64,000 bases of DNA from Roseovarius sp. (GTDB taxonomy: Bacteria > Pseudomonadota > Alphaproteobacteria > Rhodobacterales > Rhodobacteraceae), in the NCBI GenBank assembly GCA_021775255.1, contig JAJFIA010000009.1, positions 1-64,000 of the forward strand. Reading direction: 5' to 3'. The translations under genes were made by a program, and so were the position numbers. The notes beneath the pieces are model-generated. The model was not told the origin of the DNA, made no database searches, and worked only from the letters and a program-made list of their open reading frames with translations. How positions within the stretch are numbered: position 1 is the first letter of the stretch; every line of letters starts with the position of its first letter. This document shows positions 17,289-28,368 of this stretch, piece by piece.

Positions 17289-20200
17289 TCATTCCACCAC
17301 CGACATCGCGCCGGTTGCGGTGCGCGCGCGGTAGCTTGGGCGGTACATATCCTCCACCGTGGCGGCCGGATGATGATACCTTCCCGGCGATACCGCCCGC
17401 ACCAGATAGGCCAGTTGAAACGGCTTGTCGCTGCGCCAGTCCACCGCCGCCAAAAACCGATCCGAGCGAAACTCGGAATGCTCGGCATAGGTGGTTTGCA
17501 GCCAATCCAGCGATGAAATGTCGCCTGATTGCAACAAGTTGGGGTTGTCGATCTCAAGCCCTGCCGGCAATGGATCATTCACCATCAGCCGGGCCTCGCC
17601 CTTCTCGGCGGGGTCAATTTCAAGCACCACCACCAGCCTTGTGCCGGTACTTACCTGATCCAGCGTCACCTGATTGCCGTCCATGTCGTAATACTGCCGC
17701 CCAATGGCATAGCCATAGCCCCCCGCCGGGGCGGGCACCTGCGGCACACCAAGGGTGGTGAGGGTAATATCCGCTGGCAGGGTTGACGTGTTGCGGATCA
17801 TTTGAGGCGTCAGTGTCCGGGCCTCAATCCGGCGCAGGAACGGGCCGGAAATATCCGCGCCATTGAGGCTGAGCCCGGCGGAGGAGGCATCGCCGATCAG
17901 CGCCCGCGCCGCCATCAATGTCCAGACCTGTTCCTGGGTCGACATATGTGGTGCCGGCTGGCTGAGCATGTTCACCAGCGCATCGCGATTAACCGCGTCG
18001 CTTCCCGCCTCAACAGCCAGCGTCAACAGCCCGGCACGATCCCGCAGGCGGGTGCCATAATCGGTGCGCCACAACTGGCGCTCGGGGCCTTTGGGATTGT
18101 TCATCAGATATTGCGCCCGGGCAAACATCCGGTCGGCGCGGGTCTGATCGCCGTAGGAGGCCAGAGCCGCGCCAAGCTGTGCCGCCGCCAAGGGCGTGGA
18201 AAACGCTTTGGCCTTCACATCGGCGAAATAGCGCAGATCGCCCATGCGGGCGGCACCCTCGCGGGCCAGAACCATCAGGGCATAGGCAATATCCTGCCCA
18301 CCCTCGTCAAAATCGGCGGCATAGTTCACCTGATTGCGCAGGTTGTCCATCGCCATGGCAAAGGCCTGATCCGGCACCGCATAGCCTTCGGCGCGGGCCC
18401 GTGACAGGAAATCCCCGACATAGGAATCCAGCCAGAAATCGCCGGAACTAGCGCGCCACAGGCCAAAGGCCCCGTTGCCGGTTTGCCGGGTCAGAATGCG
18501 GGCAATCGCCTGATTGATACGCTGGTCAACTTGTGGTGCATCGCCCAGCCCCATGGCCCCGGCCACCTGATTGAAATACAACAGCGGCATCGCCTGCGAG
18601 GTCACCTGTTCGGTACAGCCATAAGGATACCGGTCCAGCGCCGAGAGCAATGCAGGCGCGTTCATTTTCGCCAGAGGCCCGGCAGAGATGATCGCTTCGC
18701 CTGATCCGGCGCGATACTCGGCAAACACCTGATCATCCAGGGTAAATGTGTCACCCGGGGCCAGTGAGAACCGCCGCGTTGTGGCAATCTCGGGATCATT
18801 CGAGCGCACCGGCAAGGTCAGCGTTTTGATCAGTTGTTTGCCATCCGGCGTGGTCAATGCCACGCGCAGCTCATAATCGCCCTCAACACCTGCCGTGACC
18901 GGCAGTCTCAGAACAACCTTCTGCTGCGCGCCCAGATCAAACCCCGAAGGCAGCGTAGTGCCCAGCCGCAGCCCGGATGCACTTACATCAAGACCCATGC
19001 GCCCGGTAGGGCCATCGGCATGGATGATCTCAAGCAGCATCTGGCTGGTATCGCCCGGTGCCAGAAATCGCGGCAATGTGGCTGTCACCACAACCGGATC
19101 GCGCACCAGCACATCGCGCGCCGCCTGCCCCACGGCTTTATCCGACCACGCCACCGCCATCAGCCGCACAGTGCCGTTGAAATCGGGGATGTCAAAGCTT
19201 GCGGTTGCCTTGCCACCCGCATCAATCGTAATCGGCCCCGTGAAGAAGGCCACCAGCTCTTCGGTCGGGGGCGGCGATTGCATCTGCATGCCAAAGCCCC
19301 CGTCGCCGCCCGAGCGCACCTGCCCGGCGGCCCCGTTCATGCCGTCAATCAACCGCCCGTAAAGATCGCGGATTTCCACGCCCAGGCGGCGCTGGCCAAA
19401 ATAATGCCCGGTAGGGTCCGGGCTTTCAAACCGCGTGAGGTTGAGAATGCCCAGATCAACGGCGGCCAAAGTGACATAACCCTGATCGCCCGCCGTCAGC
19501 CCATCGACATTGACAGACACCGCCAAAGCCCCGCGCGGTGCGGCACTATCTGGCGCGTCAATGCTGACGCTCAACTGCCGCGCGCCGGGGTCAATCCTGG
19601 CATAGCTCAGCCCCAATGCCCGCGCCGGATTCTGCCCCGCCGCCACATCCATTGGCCGGATCACCTGCGCCGTGACATAAGCGCCTGCGCCCCAATCCCC
19701 GGTGACGCTGAGCGGGATCAGATTATCGCCGGCACTCACGTCAACCGCCTCGCGGTGGATAACCCGGTTTGACATCACGGTGATCAGCGCCGTGCCACTA
19801 TAGCGCGGCACGATGCGAAGTTTCGCCGTATCGCCAACCCGGTAATCCGGCTTATCAAGTGATAACTCAAGCGTATCAGGGGTTTGCGAGGCATCCGCAG
19901 GCGCGTACCACCCGGCATAGAAATCCGTTGACGTGGCCACATAGGCCCTGTCCAGACGCTCGACCACCAGCTCATAATGGCCCCAACCCACCGGGGCGCT
20001 GACCGTCAGAGGCGCGCCGTTCAGCGCGGCTTCACCGGTGGCCACACGGCTGCGGCGGGTGATCGGCTCCCAGTTCCAATAGCCATATTCCTGATACCAT
20101 TGATAGCGGGTTTCGACCCGGTTCAACGTCCAGCGTACCTGCATAGCAGCAGGCGCAAGATCGGCCCCGATAGCCATCACCTGAAATGCGGCTTCGGTGC

Positions 20201-22727
20201 CCTCACCAACAACCCCGTCAAATTCGGGCTTCACCCCAATCATCGCTCCGGATGGGGCGAGCATCCGCACCAGTTGCCGCTCAACCGGACGGCCCGAGCC
20301 TTCGCGGACCTCAATATTCAGCGCCACCTCATAGGGCCGGTCGGAAACCTCGGCCTCGGGTATTTCCACCGGCAGCGATAAAACCCCGGCCGCATCCGTC
20401 ACCCCGCCGTCAAGATAGGTGGTGCCGGTTGAGGCCCGCTCATCATGGCGGCCAAAGACATAACCCGGGAAGGCCTCAAGGCTGCGTTTGGCGCGCAGTT
20501 GTGCCGTGCCTTCCGCCTTAAGCCCGGCCCCCGGTGCGCCAAAAAGATAGCGCGCTTCAAGGCTCAGCGGCACCGTGTCACCGGGGCGGATTTGCCCCTC
20601 GGGCAGGGCCAGATCAAAATCAATCCGCTCGGGCAGGAAATCCTCGACCAGCAGGGTCTGGCGCGCCAATGCGGGGGCCTCAGGATCGGCCTTTATCTCA
20701 AGCGTCCAGGTGCCGCGCGGGGCGGTATCGCCCACCGGCAGGGTAAAGACATGCCCGCCGCCCGCGTCCTGCGTTGACAGGTGCCGGGTATATTCCACTC
20801 CGTCGGGACGCAACAGAATGGCGGTCAACGGCAGGCCGGGGATGGCATCGGCCACAGCGTCACGCGCCAAAACCGTGGCATGGATTACCTCACCGGCGCG
20901 GTAAGCGCCGCGATCGGTGGTTAAAAATACATCCACCGGCCCGGCAGGCGGGCGGCCCTCAACCCCGCGATCCGACAGATCAAATGCCGGATCGGTCAGG
21001 GATATGAATGCAGTGTCATCCTTGCCTGCACGGGCAAGGATCAGGGCCGGAGCCGCCCCGCCGCTGCCGCGCGTGAGACCCGGCGCAAACATGGCATGGC
21101 CTTCCGCATCGGTTTGAACCGTGGCCAGTTCACGATTGGCGCGTGACAAGAGCGTCAATTCAACCCCCGCCATCGCCGCCGCATCCGACAGCCCGCGCAC
21201 GAATACATGCAACCCGTCATTGCCCTTCAAAGTGGTCAGGCCCATATCCGTCAGCACAAACCATTGCGTGGCGCCGGGATCGTCATAAAGCTCAACTCCC
21301 TTGATCCGGGCGGTCAGCGCATAAATTCCAGGGTCCTGATCGGCCAGCACCGCGCCCATCGGCAGGCGGGTTGTCATGGTCTGGTTGAGCTGGTTTTGCA
21401 CCTCACCCACCCCGGTCCAGACCTCTTCGGCCACGTCATTGGAAAAGCTCTGATCCTGATATTCGCTCAACGGGCTGCCAAAATACCCGTCCTGAATGGC
21501 GCGCAAAAGATTGCGGTCACTGACCCGGCGCAGTTGCAATTCAACCCGGTCAAGATTGACCGTCTCGATCGGCAGGGCCGCATCCGCCGCCTTGGGCAGG
21601 ATATAAGCCCGACCGGCAAAATTGACCTTCGGCGCGCGGTCACGCACGTAAAGCGATATTTCCACATCCTTGCTCAGGGCCTCGCCATTGGCGGCGGGCA
21701 ATCCCTTGCGGAAGGTCACGCTATAGCGCTGCCCGTGCTGCAACCCGTCAATGCAAAGCTGCTTGCCTTCAGCTTGCACCACAAGCCCCGGATCGGGCAG
21801 GTGCACATAGGGCGTATAATCCGCGCCCGCCCTGATCAGATCGCCGGAAAAGGTTGCGCAAATGCGCGGGCTGGCACTTTCATTATCCGAGCTGTGCTCG
21901 GCTATCCGAAAGCCGTATTTGGCAATCGCATCATTGAGCGCAGCCACAATATCAGGCCGCGCCTGAATATCGGAGGCCAGCCGCAGCGCGGTTACCATAT
22001 CGCCCCCGCGCCCGGATTTTTCCAGCGCCTCCGCCATGACCGACAGCGCCGAAACCCGCGCACCATCATTCAAAGCCCGCAAATAGGCATTGGTTGAGGC
22101 CAGCAATGCCTGCTCATGATGGCGGCGTATTCTGGCTGCATCGTCGGTTTTTATTTGCAGGGAAAGCCGGGCATATTCGGCCCATAAATCACTGCTGTCG
22201 AGCTTTGATATTGCCCCGCCCGTCCAGCGCATCGCGTTCAGGAAATCGCCCTCGCCGGCGCGGGCGCGGGCCGCATCCAGCATGGCCTGCGCCTGCCACT
22301 GCCCGGCCGGATGGGCCGCCCCGATATTGACAGCCTGCGCATAAGCCCGGCTCAAATCCTCAGCCGCCAGAAATTTCAGATCTTCGCGGCGCGCATCCGC
22401 AACCGCCAGAACCCTGGGATCAGCGGGCAGAATCTCAGCCGAAACCGCGCCCACATATTCCGTCCTTTCGGAAACTTCACTTTTGGGGAAACAGGCATTT
22501 GAGCGGCTGTTATAGGTATAGGCCTGGCACGCGGGATTGCCCAAGCAGAGGTTCTGACAGGCCTGCCGCGTGGTATCAAATAACGGCTCAAGATCAGCAC
22601 CATAAAAATCAATGTCCTGCGTTACAACCTGATGCCGGGGCGGGATTGCTGGCTGAGCCGTGGATTGTGCTGCGGCCTGCATGGCGATCACAGTGGTGAA
22701 AATACACGTAAAAATAAAGCGGATCAT
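17289..22727 (-). CDS. Bacterial alpha-2-macroglobulin with N-terminal PAN domain
   Basis: A 1812-aa periplasmic protease-trapping protein. A signal peptide (MIRFIFTCIFTTVIAMQAAA) has no lipobox Cys, unlike the E. coli protein, which is a lipoprotein. Residues ~35-90 form a PAN/apple-like domain with four Cys (CQNLCLGNPACQAYTY and a later Cys). Macroglobulin domains follow, then a thioester-domain region with YPYGCTEQ (Cys1371-Gln1374), so the reactive thioester is retained, and a C-terminal receptor-like domain. Start 22727 has GGGAG eight bases upstream. It is the first gene of the operon with the DUF1089 gene and pbpC, matching the known association of bacterial macroglobulins with PBP1C, thought to protect the envelope when murein is breached. 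Confidence 0.93.
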   Translation of the reverse strand: MIRFIFTCIFTTVIAMQAAAQSTAQPAIPPRHQVVTQDIDFYGADLEPLFDTTRQACQNLCLGNPACQAYTYNSRSNACFPKSEVSERTEYVGAVSAEILPADPRVLAVADARREDLKFLAAEDLSRAYAQAVNIGAAHPAGQWQAQAMLDAARARAGEGDFLNAMRWTGGAISKLDSSDLWAEYARLSLQIKTDDAARIRRHHEQALLASTNAYLRALNDGARVSALSVMAEALEKSGRGGDMVTALRLASDIQARPDIVAALNDAIAKYGFRIAEHSSDNESASPRICATFSGDLIRAGADYTPYVHLPDPGLVVQAEGKQLCIDGLQHGQRYSVTFRKGLPAANGEALSKDVEISLYVRDRAPKVNFAGRAYILPKAADAALPIETVNLDRVELQLRRVSDRNLLRAIQDGYFGSPLSEYQDQSFSNDVAEEVWTGVGEVQNQLNQTMTTRLPMGAVLADQDPGIYALTARIKGVELYDDPGATQWFVLTDMGLTTLKGNDGLHVFVRGLSDAAAMAGVELTLLSRANRELATVQTDAEGHAMFAPGLTRGSGGAAPALILARAGKDDTAFISLTDPAFDLSDRGVEGRPPAGPVDVFLTTDRGAYRAGEVIHATVLARDAVADAIPGLPLTAILLRPDGVEYTRHLSTQDAGGGHVFTLPVGDTAPRGTWTLEIKADPEAPALARQTLLVEDFLPERIDFDLALPEGQIRPGDTVPLSLEARYLFGAPGAGLKAEGTAQLRAKRSLEAFPGYVFGRHDERASTGTTYLDGGVTDAAGVLSLPVEIPEAEVSDRPYEVALNIEVREGSGRPVERQLVRMLAPSGAMIGVKPEFDGVVGEGTEAAFQVMAIGADLAPAAMQVRWTLNRVETRYQWYQEYGYWNWEPITRRSRVATGEAALNGAPLTVSAPVGWGHYELVVERLDRAYVATSTDFYAGWYAPADASQTPDTLELSLDKPDYRVGDTAKLRIVPRYSGTALITVMSNRVIHREAVDVSAGDNLIPLSVTGDWGAGAYVTAQVIRPMDVAAGQNPARALGLSYARIDPGARQLSVSIDAPDSAAPRGALAVSVNVDGLTAGDQGYVTLAAVDLGILNLTRFESPDPTGHYFGQRRLGVEIRDLYGRLIDGMNGAAGQVRSGGDGGFGMQMQSPPPTEELVAFFTGPITIDAGGKATASFDIPDFNGTVRLMAVAWSDKAVGQAARDVLVRDPVVVTATLPRFLAPGDTSQMLLEIIHADGPTGRMGLDVSASGLRLGTTLPSGFDLGAQQKVVLRLPVTAGVEGDYELRVALTTPDGKQLIKTLTLPVRSNDPEIATTRRFSLAPGDTFTLDDQVFAEYRAGSGEAIISAGPLAKMNAPALLSALDRYPYGCTEQVTSQAMPLLYFNQVAGAMGLGDAPQVDQRINQAIARILTRQTGNGAFGLWRASSGDFWLDSYVGDFLSRARAEGYAVPDQAFAMAMDNLRNQVNYAADFDEGGQDIAYALMVLAREGAARMGDLRYFADVKAKAFSTPLAAAQLGAALASYGDQTRADRMFARAQYLMNNPKGPERQLWRTDYGTRLRDRAGLLTLAVEAGSDAVNRDALVNMLSQPAPHMSTQEQVWTLMAARALIGDASSAGLSLNGADISGPFLRRIEARTLTPQMIRNTSTLPADITLTTLGVPQVPAPAGGYGYAIGRQYYDMDGNQVTLDQVSTGTRLVVVLEIDPAEKGEARLMVNDPLPAGLEIDNPNLLQSGDISSLDWLQTTYAEHSEFRSDRFLAAVDWRSDKPFQLAYLVRAVSPGRYHHPAATVEDMYRPSYRARTATGAMSVVE

Positions 22728-22866
22728 GAATATAGCTCCCGAATATACAGCGTCATGGTGCCATGGGATTATCAACCTGACAACGATTCCACGCTGAATT
22801 TAAGCACTTATTCACCACAATAGCGGATTGTTGCCTGCAAGAATACCTGCCTGCCGGAGAACGGGA

Positions 22867-25074
22867 TTGAGCCTCGCCAATAAATTATCGCAAGAACGCC
22901 GCGCGCGGCTCTCGGCTGAACGCCTGCTTGAGCAAAAGCAGGCCGAGCTGCAGGCGGCCAACCGCAAGCTTGGCAAACACGCGCTTGAGCTGTCGAATGA
23001 GATCGTTGAGACCCGCGCCGAGGTGCAGAATGTTCTGAATGAAAATCAGCGGGTTAAATCCGATCTCAATGTTGCCAATGAAAATCTTGAGATTGCCCAG
23101 CGGCGGCTTTGGCATTCGATTGAAACCATTCAGGATGGCTTTGCTTTCTTCAATGCCGACAGTCAGATGATCGGCGCAAACAACGCCTGGCTTGCGGTGT
23201 TTGACGGGCTGGAAGCGGTGCAGCCCGGGGTCAGCTATGTTGAAATTCTGCAGCTTCTGACCGAAGAAGGGATTGTCGATATTGGCGATATGGCGCCTTA
23301 TGCATGGCGCGAAAACATGCTGGATCGCTGGCAATCGCCTGTGCCCGGACCGGAGGTGATCCGCCTGTGGAACGGGGAATATATCAAGCTGATTGATCAG
23401 CGCGGCCATGGCGGCGATGTGGTCAGCCTTGCGCTCAATATCTCGGAAACCGTGCGCTATGAAAAACAACTGAAAGAGGCGCGCAAACGGGCCGAGGCGG
23501 CGAGCCGGGCGAAATCCTCCTTCCTTGCCAATATGAGCCATGAGATCAGAACACCGATGAATGGCGTCGTCGGCATGGCCGAGCTGTTGCAGGATACCGA
23601 GCTGAACGAAGAGCAGATGCTATACGCCAACACCATCAAAAACTCCGGCGAGGCGCTTTTGGTGATCATCAATGACGTGCTGGATTATTCCAAGATCGAG
23701 GCCGAAAAACTGGTGCTGCACAAAGATCCGTTTGATCTTGAACGCTGCATTCATGAACTGCTGATGCTGATGCAGGCCAATGCCCGCGACAAGGGGCTTG
23801 ATCTGCTGGTGGATTATGATTTCTTTTTGCCGACGCAATTCATCGGCGATGCCGGCCGTATCCGTCAGGTGATGACCAATCTGATGGGCAATGCCGTGAA
23901 ATTTACCGAAAGCGGCCATGTTATGGTCCGGGTGGTGGGCGTGCACTCGGATGAAGAAGGCAGCACCCAACTGCATATCTCGATCGAAGATACCGGCATA
24001 GGCATCCCCGCCGACAAGGTTGGCCATATCTTTGGCGAATTCAATCAGGTCGATGATGAGCGCAACCGCAAATTTGAAGGCACCGGGCTTGGCCTTGCGA
24101 TCTCGCAAAAGCTGATCAAGCTGATGGGCGGCGAGATTTGGGTCGACTCCACCGAGGGGGAAGGCTCCAGCTTTGGCTTCAGCATTACCTTGCCGGTGGC
24201 CGAAAAGGTTGAACGTGATTGCTTCCGCCCGCATGAGGGGTTGAAAACCGCGCTGATGGTTGATGATCATGCCGTCAACCGCGATATTTTGCAGCATCAG
24301 CTTGAGGGCATCGGCATCAAAACCATTGCCTGCGGTAGCGGGGCCGAGGCATTGGAGCACCTCAAGGACAAGCCCGATCTTGTGCTTGCTGACCACAACA
24401 TGCAGGGTATGGACGGGTTTGAACTGGCCGAGGCGCTTTCAAAAGAAGCCCCTGAAATCCCCATCATCCTGCTCAGCTCCAACACCGGCAGCGCCGAGGC
24501 TGATCCGGCGCGGAAATTTGTGACCACGGTGTTGCAAAAGCCCGTCCCCCGGCGCGAGCTTTTCGCCGCCTTGCAGGCGTTGCGCAGTGTAATGCCCTAC
24601 GCAAAGGAAGATGAACCCGCGCCCGGCCCCGCCAGTGAGGCATCCGCCCCCGCGCCCGAGCGGCAGATGCGGGTATTGGCGGCGGAAGATAACAAAACCA
24701 ACCGGCTGGTCTATTCCAAAATGGTCAAATCCCTCGATATTGACCTGCAATTTGCCGAAAACGGCCTTGAGGCGGTTGAGCTTTACCAATCCTTTGATCC
24801 CGATATCGTGTTCATGGACATATCAATGCCCGAGATGGACGGCAAAGTGGCCACCGGCAAAATTCGCGAGATTGAACAGCAAACCGGCCGTCATGTGCCC
24901 GTGGTGGCGATGACCGCGCACGCAATGGACGGCGATGAGGATGGCATCCTTGCGGCGGGCCTTGACCATTATCTGACCAAGCCTTTGAAAAAAGCAAAGA
25001 TTATTGAACAGATCATCGCGGCAAAACCCGATTGCGCGCGCGACCCGCAGGCCGCGGATCAACCCGCCGGGTAA
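22867..25074 (+). CDS. Cytosolic hybrid sensor histidine kinase with two receiver domains
   Basis: A 735-aa protein starting at a TTG (22867) that has GGAGA six bases upstream; in-frame TTGs at 22828 and 22831 lack such a site. The N-terminal ~95 residues are a charged coiled coil ([34 protein letters not shown]), followed by a PAS-like domain ([14 protein letters not shown]), a HisKA domain with His225 in [12 protein letters not shown], an HATPase with DTGIGIP and GTGLGLAIS, and two receivers with Asp509 (VLADHNM) and Asp651 (VFMDISMP). No membrane segment is present, so it senses an intracellular signal. I recognise this architecture as a Rhodobacteraceae type, but no output regulator is adjacent. 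Confidence 0.9.
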   Translation: MSLANKLSQERRARLSAERLLEQKQAELQAANRKLGKHALELSNEIVETRAEVQNVLNENQRVKSDLNVANENLEIAQRRLWHSIETIQDGFAFFNADSQMIGANNAWLAVFDGLEAVQPGVSYVEILQLLTEEGIVDIGDMAPYAWRENMLDRWQSPVPGPEVIRLWNGEYIKLIDQRGHGGDVVSLALNISETVRYEKQLKEARKRAEAASRAKSSFLANMSHEIRTPMNGVVGMAELLQDTELNEEQMLYANTIKNSGEALLVIINDVLDYSKIEAEKLVLHKDPFDLERCIHELLMLMQANARDKGLDLLVDYDFFLPTQFIGDAGRIRQVMTNLMGNAVKFTESGHVMVRVVGVHSDEEGSTQLHISIEDTGIGIPADKVGHIFGEFNQVDDERNRKFEGTGLGLAISQKLIKLMGGEIWVDSTEGEGSSFGFSITLPVAEKVERDCFRPHEGLKTALMVDDHAVNRDILQHQLEGIGIKTIACGSGAEALEHLKDKPDLVLADHNMQGMDGFELAEALSKEAPEIPIILLSSNTGSAEADPARKFVTTVLQKPVPRRELFAALQALRSVMPYAKEDEPAPGPASEASAPAPERQMRVLAAEDNKTNRLVYSKMVKSLDIDLQFAENGLEAVELYQSFDPDIVFMDISMPEMDGKVATGKIREIEQQTGRHVPVVAMTAHAMDGDEDGILAAGLDHYLTKPLKKAKIIEQIIAAKPDCARDPQAADQPAG

Positions 25075-25823
25075 TCGCGCAGGAAAACCCAAATATCGCC
25101 CTCGGACATCTCCGCGTTATAGTGGTATCCGCCGCTGTCAAAATCCTTGAGCGATTCCGCATCCTTCAGCCGGTTTTGAATAACAAACCGCGCCATCGCC
25201 CCCCGTGCCTTTTTGGCATAAAAACTGACGATTTTGGCCTGACCTGCCTTTTCCTCCATGAAAACCGGCGTGATCACCCGCAATTTCAGCGCCGCAAGCG
25301 CCACCGCGCCGAAATATTCCTGACTGGCACAGTTGATCAGCAGATCCGCGCCTACCTTTGCCGCCTGTGCGTTCAAGGCCTTGGATATCTCATCGCCCCA
25401 ATAATCATAAAGCGATTTGCCGCGTTTGGTTTGCAACCGGCTGCCCATCTCAAGCCGGTAAGGCTCAATCGCATCCAGGGGCCGCAAAACCCCGTAAAGC
25501 CCTGATAATATGCGCAAATGATCCTGCGCATACGCCATTTCATCATCGTCCAGCGATCCCGCTTCAAGCCCCTGATAGGTATCACCGGCAAAGGCCAGGG
25601 CGGCGGGCTTGGCCGCCATCGCGCCAAAATCGCGGAACCGGCCCGCGTTGAGCCGCCCCAGATCCTCGCTGATCTTCATTAGCTTTTGCAACGCGCCCAC
25701 GCTCAAACCCCGCGCCACCGCTGCCAGTTCATTGGCATGGCTTTGAAACGCAGGCCGCGTGGCATGAACGCCCGCAACCGGGTCCATATTCAGCTTCTTG
25801 GCCGGGGAAACAACGATCAGCAT
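25059..25823 (-). CDS. yaaA: Peroxide stress protein YaaA (UPF0246)
   Basis: A 254-aa member of the YaaA/DUF328 family: N terminus [15 protein letters not shown], then [36 protein letters not shown], and NCASQEYF. In E. coli YaaA binds DNA and lowers free iron during hydrogen peroxide stress. The start at 25823 has AGGAGG seven bases upstream; the longer frame runs into recQ. It lies 10 bp after recQ and is probably cotranscribed with it, and it overlaps the end of the convergent kinase gene by 16 bases. Confidence 0.92.
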   Translation of the reverse strand: MLIVVSPAKKLNMDPVAGVHATRPAFQSHANELAAVARGLSVGALQKLMKISEDLGRLNAGRFRDFGAMAAKPAALAFAGDTYQGLEAGSLDDDEMAYAQDHLRILSGLYGVLRPLDAIEPYRLEMGSRLQTKRGKSLYDYWGDEISKALNAQAAKVGADLLINCASQEYFGAVALAALKLRVITPVFMEEKAGQAKIVSFYAKKARGAMARFVIQNRLKDAESLKDFDSGGYHYNAEMSEGDIWVFLRDYPAG

Positions 25824-25833
25824 GCACAACCTC

Positions 25834-27873
25834 CTAATCCACCTGATGGATAACATCCAGAAAGGCCGCGCCAAAGCGCTCAAACCGCCTGTCGCCCAGC
25901 AAACGCACCATGGCATCCGCATCACCCGGCTGCGCCGACGCCACCCGCGCCAGCAATGACGCCGAACAACTGAGCGGCCGGTCAATCCCGTCTGCCCCCT
26001 GCGCCAATTCTGCCTGCACTTCAAGCAACCGATCATAAAGCGGGCCGGATTTCTGCCCGGCCAGCTTGCGCCGCATGGGATGCATATCCTCGGCCGCGCC
26101 ATTGATCACCTGCAGGAATATATCGCCATATTTCTCAAGCTTTGCCGCCCCCACGCCGCCAATCCCGGCCATCTGATCAAGATTTGCGGGCCGGGTTTCT
26201 GCCATTTCAATCAGCGTGCGGTCATTGAACACGATATAGGCGGGCATTTTTGCGGCCTCGGCCAAGGCCCGGCGTTTGGCCTTCAAAGCCGACAAAAGCG
26301 GCGCGTCCTCGTCCGAGACCAGCGCCCTCACCGCCGGGCGGCCCGCCTTTGCCGCCAGCGTATCACGGCGCAGCATTATGCTTTGCTCGCCGCGCAGAAT
26401 GGGCCGCGCGGCCTCGGTCATGCGCAGACCGCCGTGGCGTTCAGGGTCCGGGCGCAACAGATCAAGCCCCATCATCTGCCGAAACACCCCCTGCCATACC
26501 CTTTGTTCAAGCTCACGACCCACACCAAATGTCGGCAGTTGGTCATGGCCGCGCGCCTGCACCTTGTCGGTTTGCTTGCCCAACAGCACATCAATCAGAT
26601 GCCCCGCGCCAAAATATTCGCCGGTGCGCAACACCGCCGACAGCGCCTTGCGTACGGCTTCTGTTCCGTCAAAAACCTCAGGCGGCGCATCGCATAAATC
26701 GCAGTTGCCGCAGGCGGTTTTTTCCTCGCCAAAATAGCCCAGCAATGTGGCCCGGCGACAGGTCTGCGCTTCGGCCAGCCCCAGCAACGCATTGAGCCGC
26801 GCGTGATCCGCCATGCGCCGCTCGGGCGGGGCCAGCCCCTCATCAATCTGACTGCGACGCAGGCGGATATCATCAGGGCCATAAAGCGTGAGCGTCTCGG
26901 CGGGCGCGCCATCGCGGCCCGCGCGGCCAATTTCCTGATAATAAGACTCGATGGATTTGGGCAGGTCCGCATGCGCCACCCAGCGGATATCGGGCTTGTC
27001 CACGCCCATGCCAAAAGCCACTGTGGCGACCACGATCAGCCCGTCTTCGGTGTTGAACCGCGCTTCCACCTCGCGCCGCGCCTCAGCCATCATGCCGCCG
27101 TGATAACAGCAGGCGTTATGCCCGCCCTGCCGCAAGGCCTGCGCCAATGTCTCAGATTTGGCGCGGGTGCCGCAATAGACAATCCCCGATTGCCCCTTGC
27201 GGGCGGCGGCAAAATCCATGATCTGCCGACGCGGGCCATCCTTGACGGCAAAGGCCAGATGAATGTTGGGCCGGTCAAACCCGTGCAAAAAGCTGGTCGG
27301 CGCATGGCCATCAAACAGTTTTTCTACAATCTCGGCACGGGTCTCAACATCGGCGGTGGCGGTGAAGGCGGCCAAAGGCACGTTCAGCGCCCGGCGCAAT
27401 TCGCCAATACGCAGATAATCCGGGCGAAAATCATGGCCCCATTGCGATACGCAATGCGCCTCGTCCACCGCAATCAGACTGACATTGATCCGCCGCAGCA
27501 TACCCATCGCCGATCCCGCCGCCAGCCGCTCGGGCGCCATATACAACAGCCTGAGCCGGCCCTGTTCAAGCGCCCGCCAGACCGCATCGGTTTCTTCATC
27601 GGTGTTGCCCGAGGTCAGCGCACCTGCCTCAATCCCCGCAGCCTTAAGCGCGCGCACCTGATCGCGCATCAAGGCAATCAGCGGCGATATGACCACGGTA
27701 ACCCCGTGGCGCATAAGCGCAGGCAGTTGAAAACAAAGGGATTTACCGCCACCCGTGGGCATGATCGCCAGCACGTTCTCGCCGCCCGTCACCGCGCGCA
27801 CAATCTCTTCCTGCCCCGGACGGAACGCATCAAAGCCGAAAATATCGCGTAGCAATGTGGCAGCGTCCGGCAT
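25834..27873 (-). CDS. recQ: ATP-dependent DNA helicase RecQ
   Basis: A 679-aa RecQ helicase. Walker A MPTGGGKSLCFQLPA, DEAH box VDEAHCVSQWGHDF, the aromatic loop nearby, GRAGRDG in motif VI, a zinc-binding region with CRRATLLGYFGEEKTACGNC, a winged-helix domain and a C-terminal HRDC domain around AKMPAYIVFNDRTLIEMAE. The extra C-terminal ~80 residues are usual for longer RecQ forms. RecQ unwinds DNA during recombination repair and replication restart. It is the first gene of a two-gene unit with yaaA. Confidence 0.95.
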   Translation of the reverse strand: MPDAATLLRDIFGFDAFRPGQEEIVRAVTGGENVLAIMPTGGGKSLCFQLPALMRHGVTVVISPLIALMRDQVRALKAAGIEAGALTSGNTDEETDAVWRALEQGRLRLLYMAPERLAAGSAMGMLRRINVSLIAVDEAHCVSQWGHDFRPDYLRIGELRRALNVPLAAFTATADVETRAEIVEKLFDGHAPTSFLHGFDRPNIHLAFAVKDGPRRQIMDFAAARKGQSGIVYCGTRAKSETLAQALRQGGHNACCYHGGMMAEARREVEARFNTEDGLIVVATVAFGMGVDKPDIRWVAHADLPKSIESYYQEIGRAGRDGAPAETLTLYGPDDIRLRRSQIDEGLAPPERRMADHARLNALLGLAEAQTCRRATLLGYFGEEKTACGNCDLCDAPPEVFDGTEAVRKALSAVLRTGEYFGAGHLIDVLLGKQTDKVQARGHDQLPTFGVGRELEQRVWQGVFRQMMGLDLLRPDPERHGGLRMTEAARPILRGEQSIMLRRDTLAAKAGRPAVRALVSDEDAPLLSALKAKRRALAEAAKMPAYIVFNDRTLIEMAETRPANLDQMAGIGGVGAAKLEKYGDIFLQVINGAAEDMHPMRRKLAGQKSGPLYDRLLEVQAELAQGADGIDRPLSCSASLLARVASAQPGDADAMVRLLGDRRFERFGAAFLDVIHQVD

Positions 27874-27946
27874 GAAATTCCCGTAAGATTTTATTCAAGT
27901 CTTATGGAAACATCTTTCACACTAAGAATAGGTGAACAAGGCCGGA

Positions 27947-28237
27947 TCAGTAAAACATCATCGCATTGTTGCGCAGGATGATCTGAAGCGCAAAAACACC
28001 CAGCAAAGCCACCAGCGGTGCCAGATCAATCCCCGACATCGGCGGCAAAATCCGCCGGATGCGGCTATAGAGCGGCTCAAGCACCCGGTTGAGCATATAC
28101 CAGACCTGCGCGACAAATTGCTGGCGCAGGTTGAGAACCTGAAAACTGATCAGCCAGCTCATGATCACATGCGCCAGAATGAAAAATTTCGCCACCGACA
28201 AAAGCAGCATCAATATCTGGAAAAGGGAAGTCATCAA
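27947..28237 (-). CDS. yggT: YggT-family membrane protein
   Basis: A 96-aa integral membrane protein with two hydrophobic helices (LFQILMLLLSVAKFFILAHV and LVALLGVFALQIILRNNAM) and the family blocks SWLISFQVLN and EPLYSRIRRILPPMSGIDLA. YggT proteins are single- or double-unit membrane proteins with suggested roles in osmotic tolerance or division-site biology. Single gene, divergent from the transporter gene downstream. Confidence 0.88.
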   Translation of the reverse strand: MMTSLFQILMLLLSVAKFFILAHVIMSWLISFQVLNLRQQFVAQVWYMLNRVLEPLYSRIRRILPPMSGIDLAPLVALLGVFALQIILRNNAMMFY

Positions 28238-28368
28238 CGCGGTCCTTCATTCACAATTTCACCAGACCTATGCGCGAAAGGCCCCTTACGCAAGCCTGAG
28301 CGTAAAGGAAATACTTGCCAGTCAAAGCCATAGCCTGTCATACCTTGGTGAAAACAAGCGGGGCAGGA

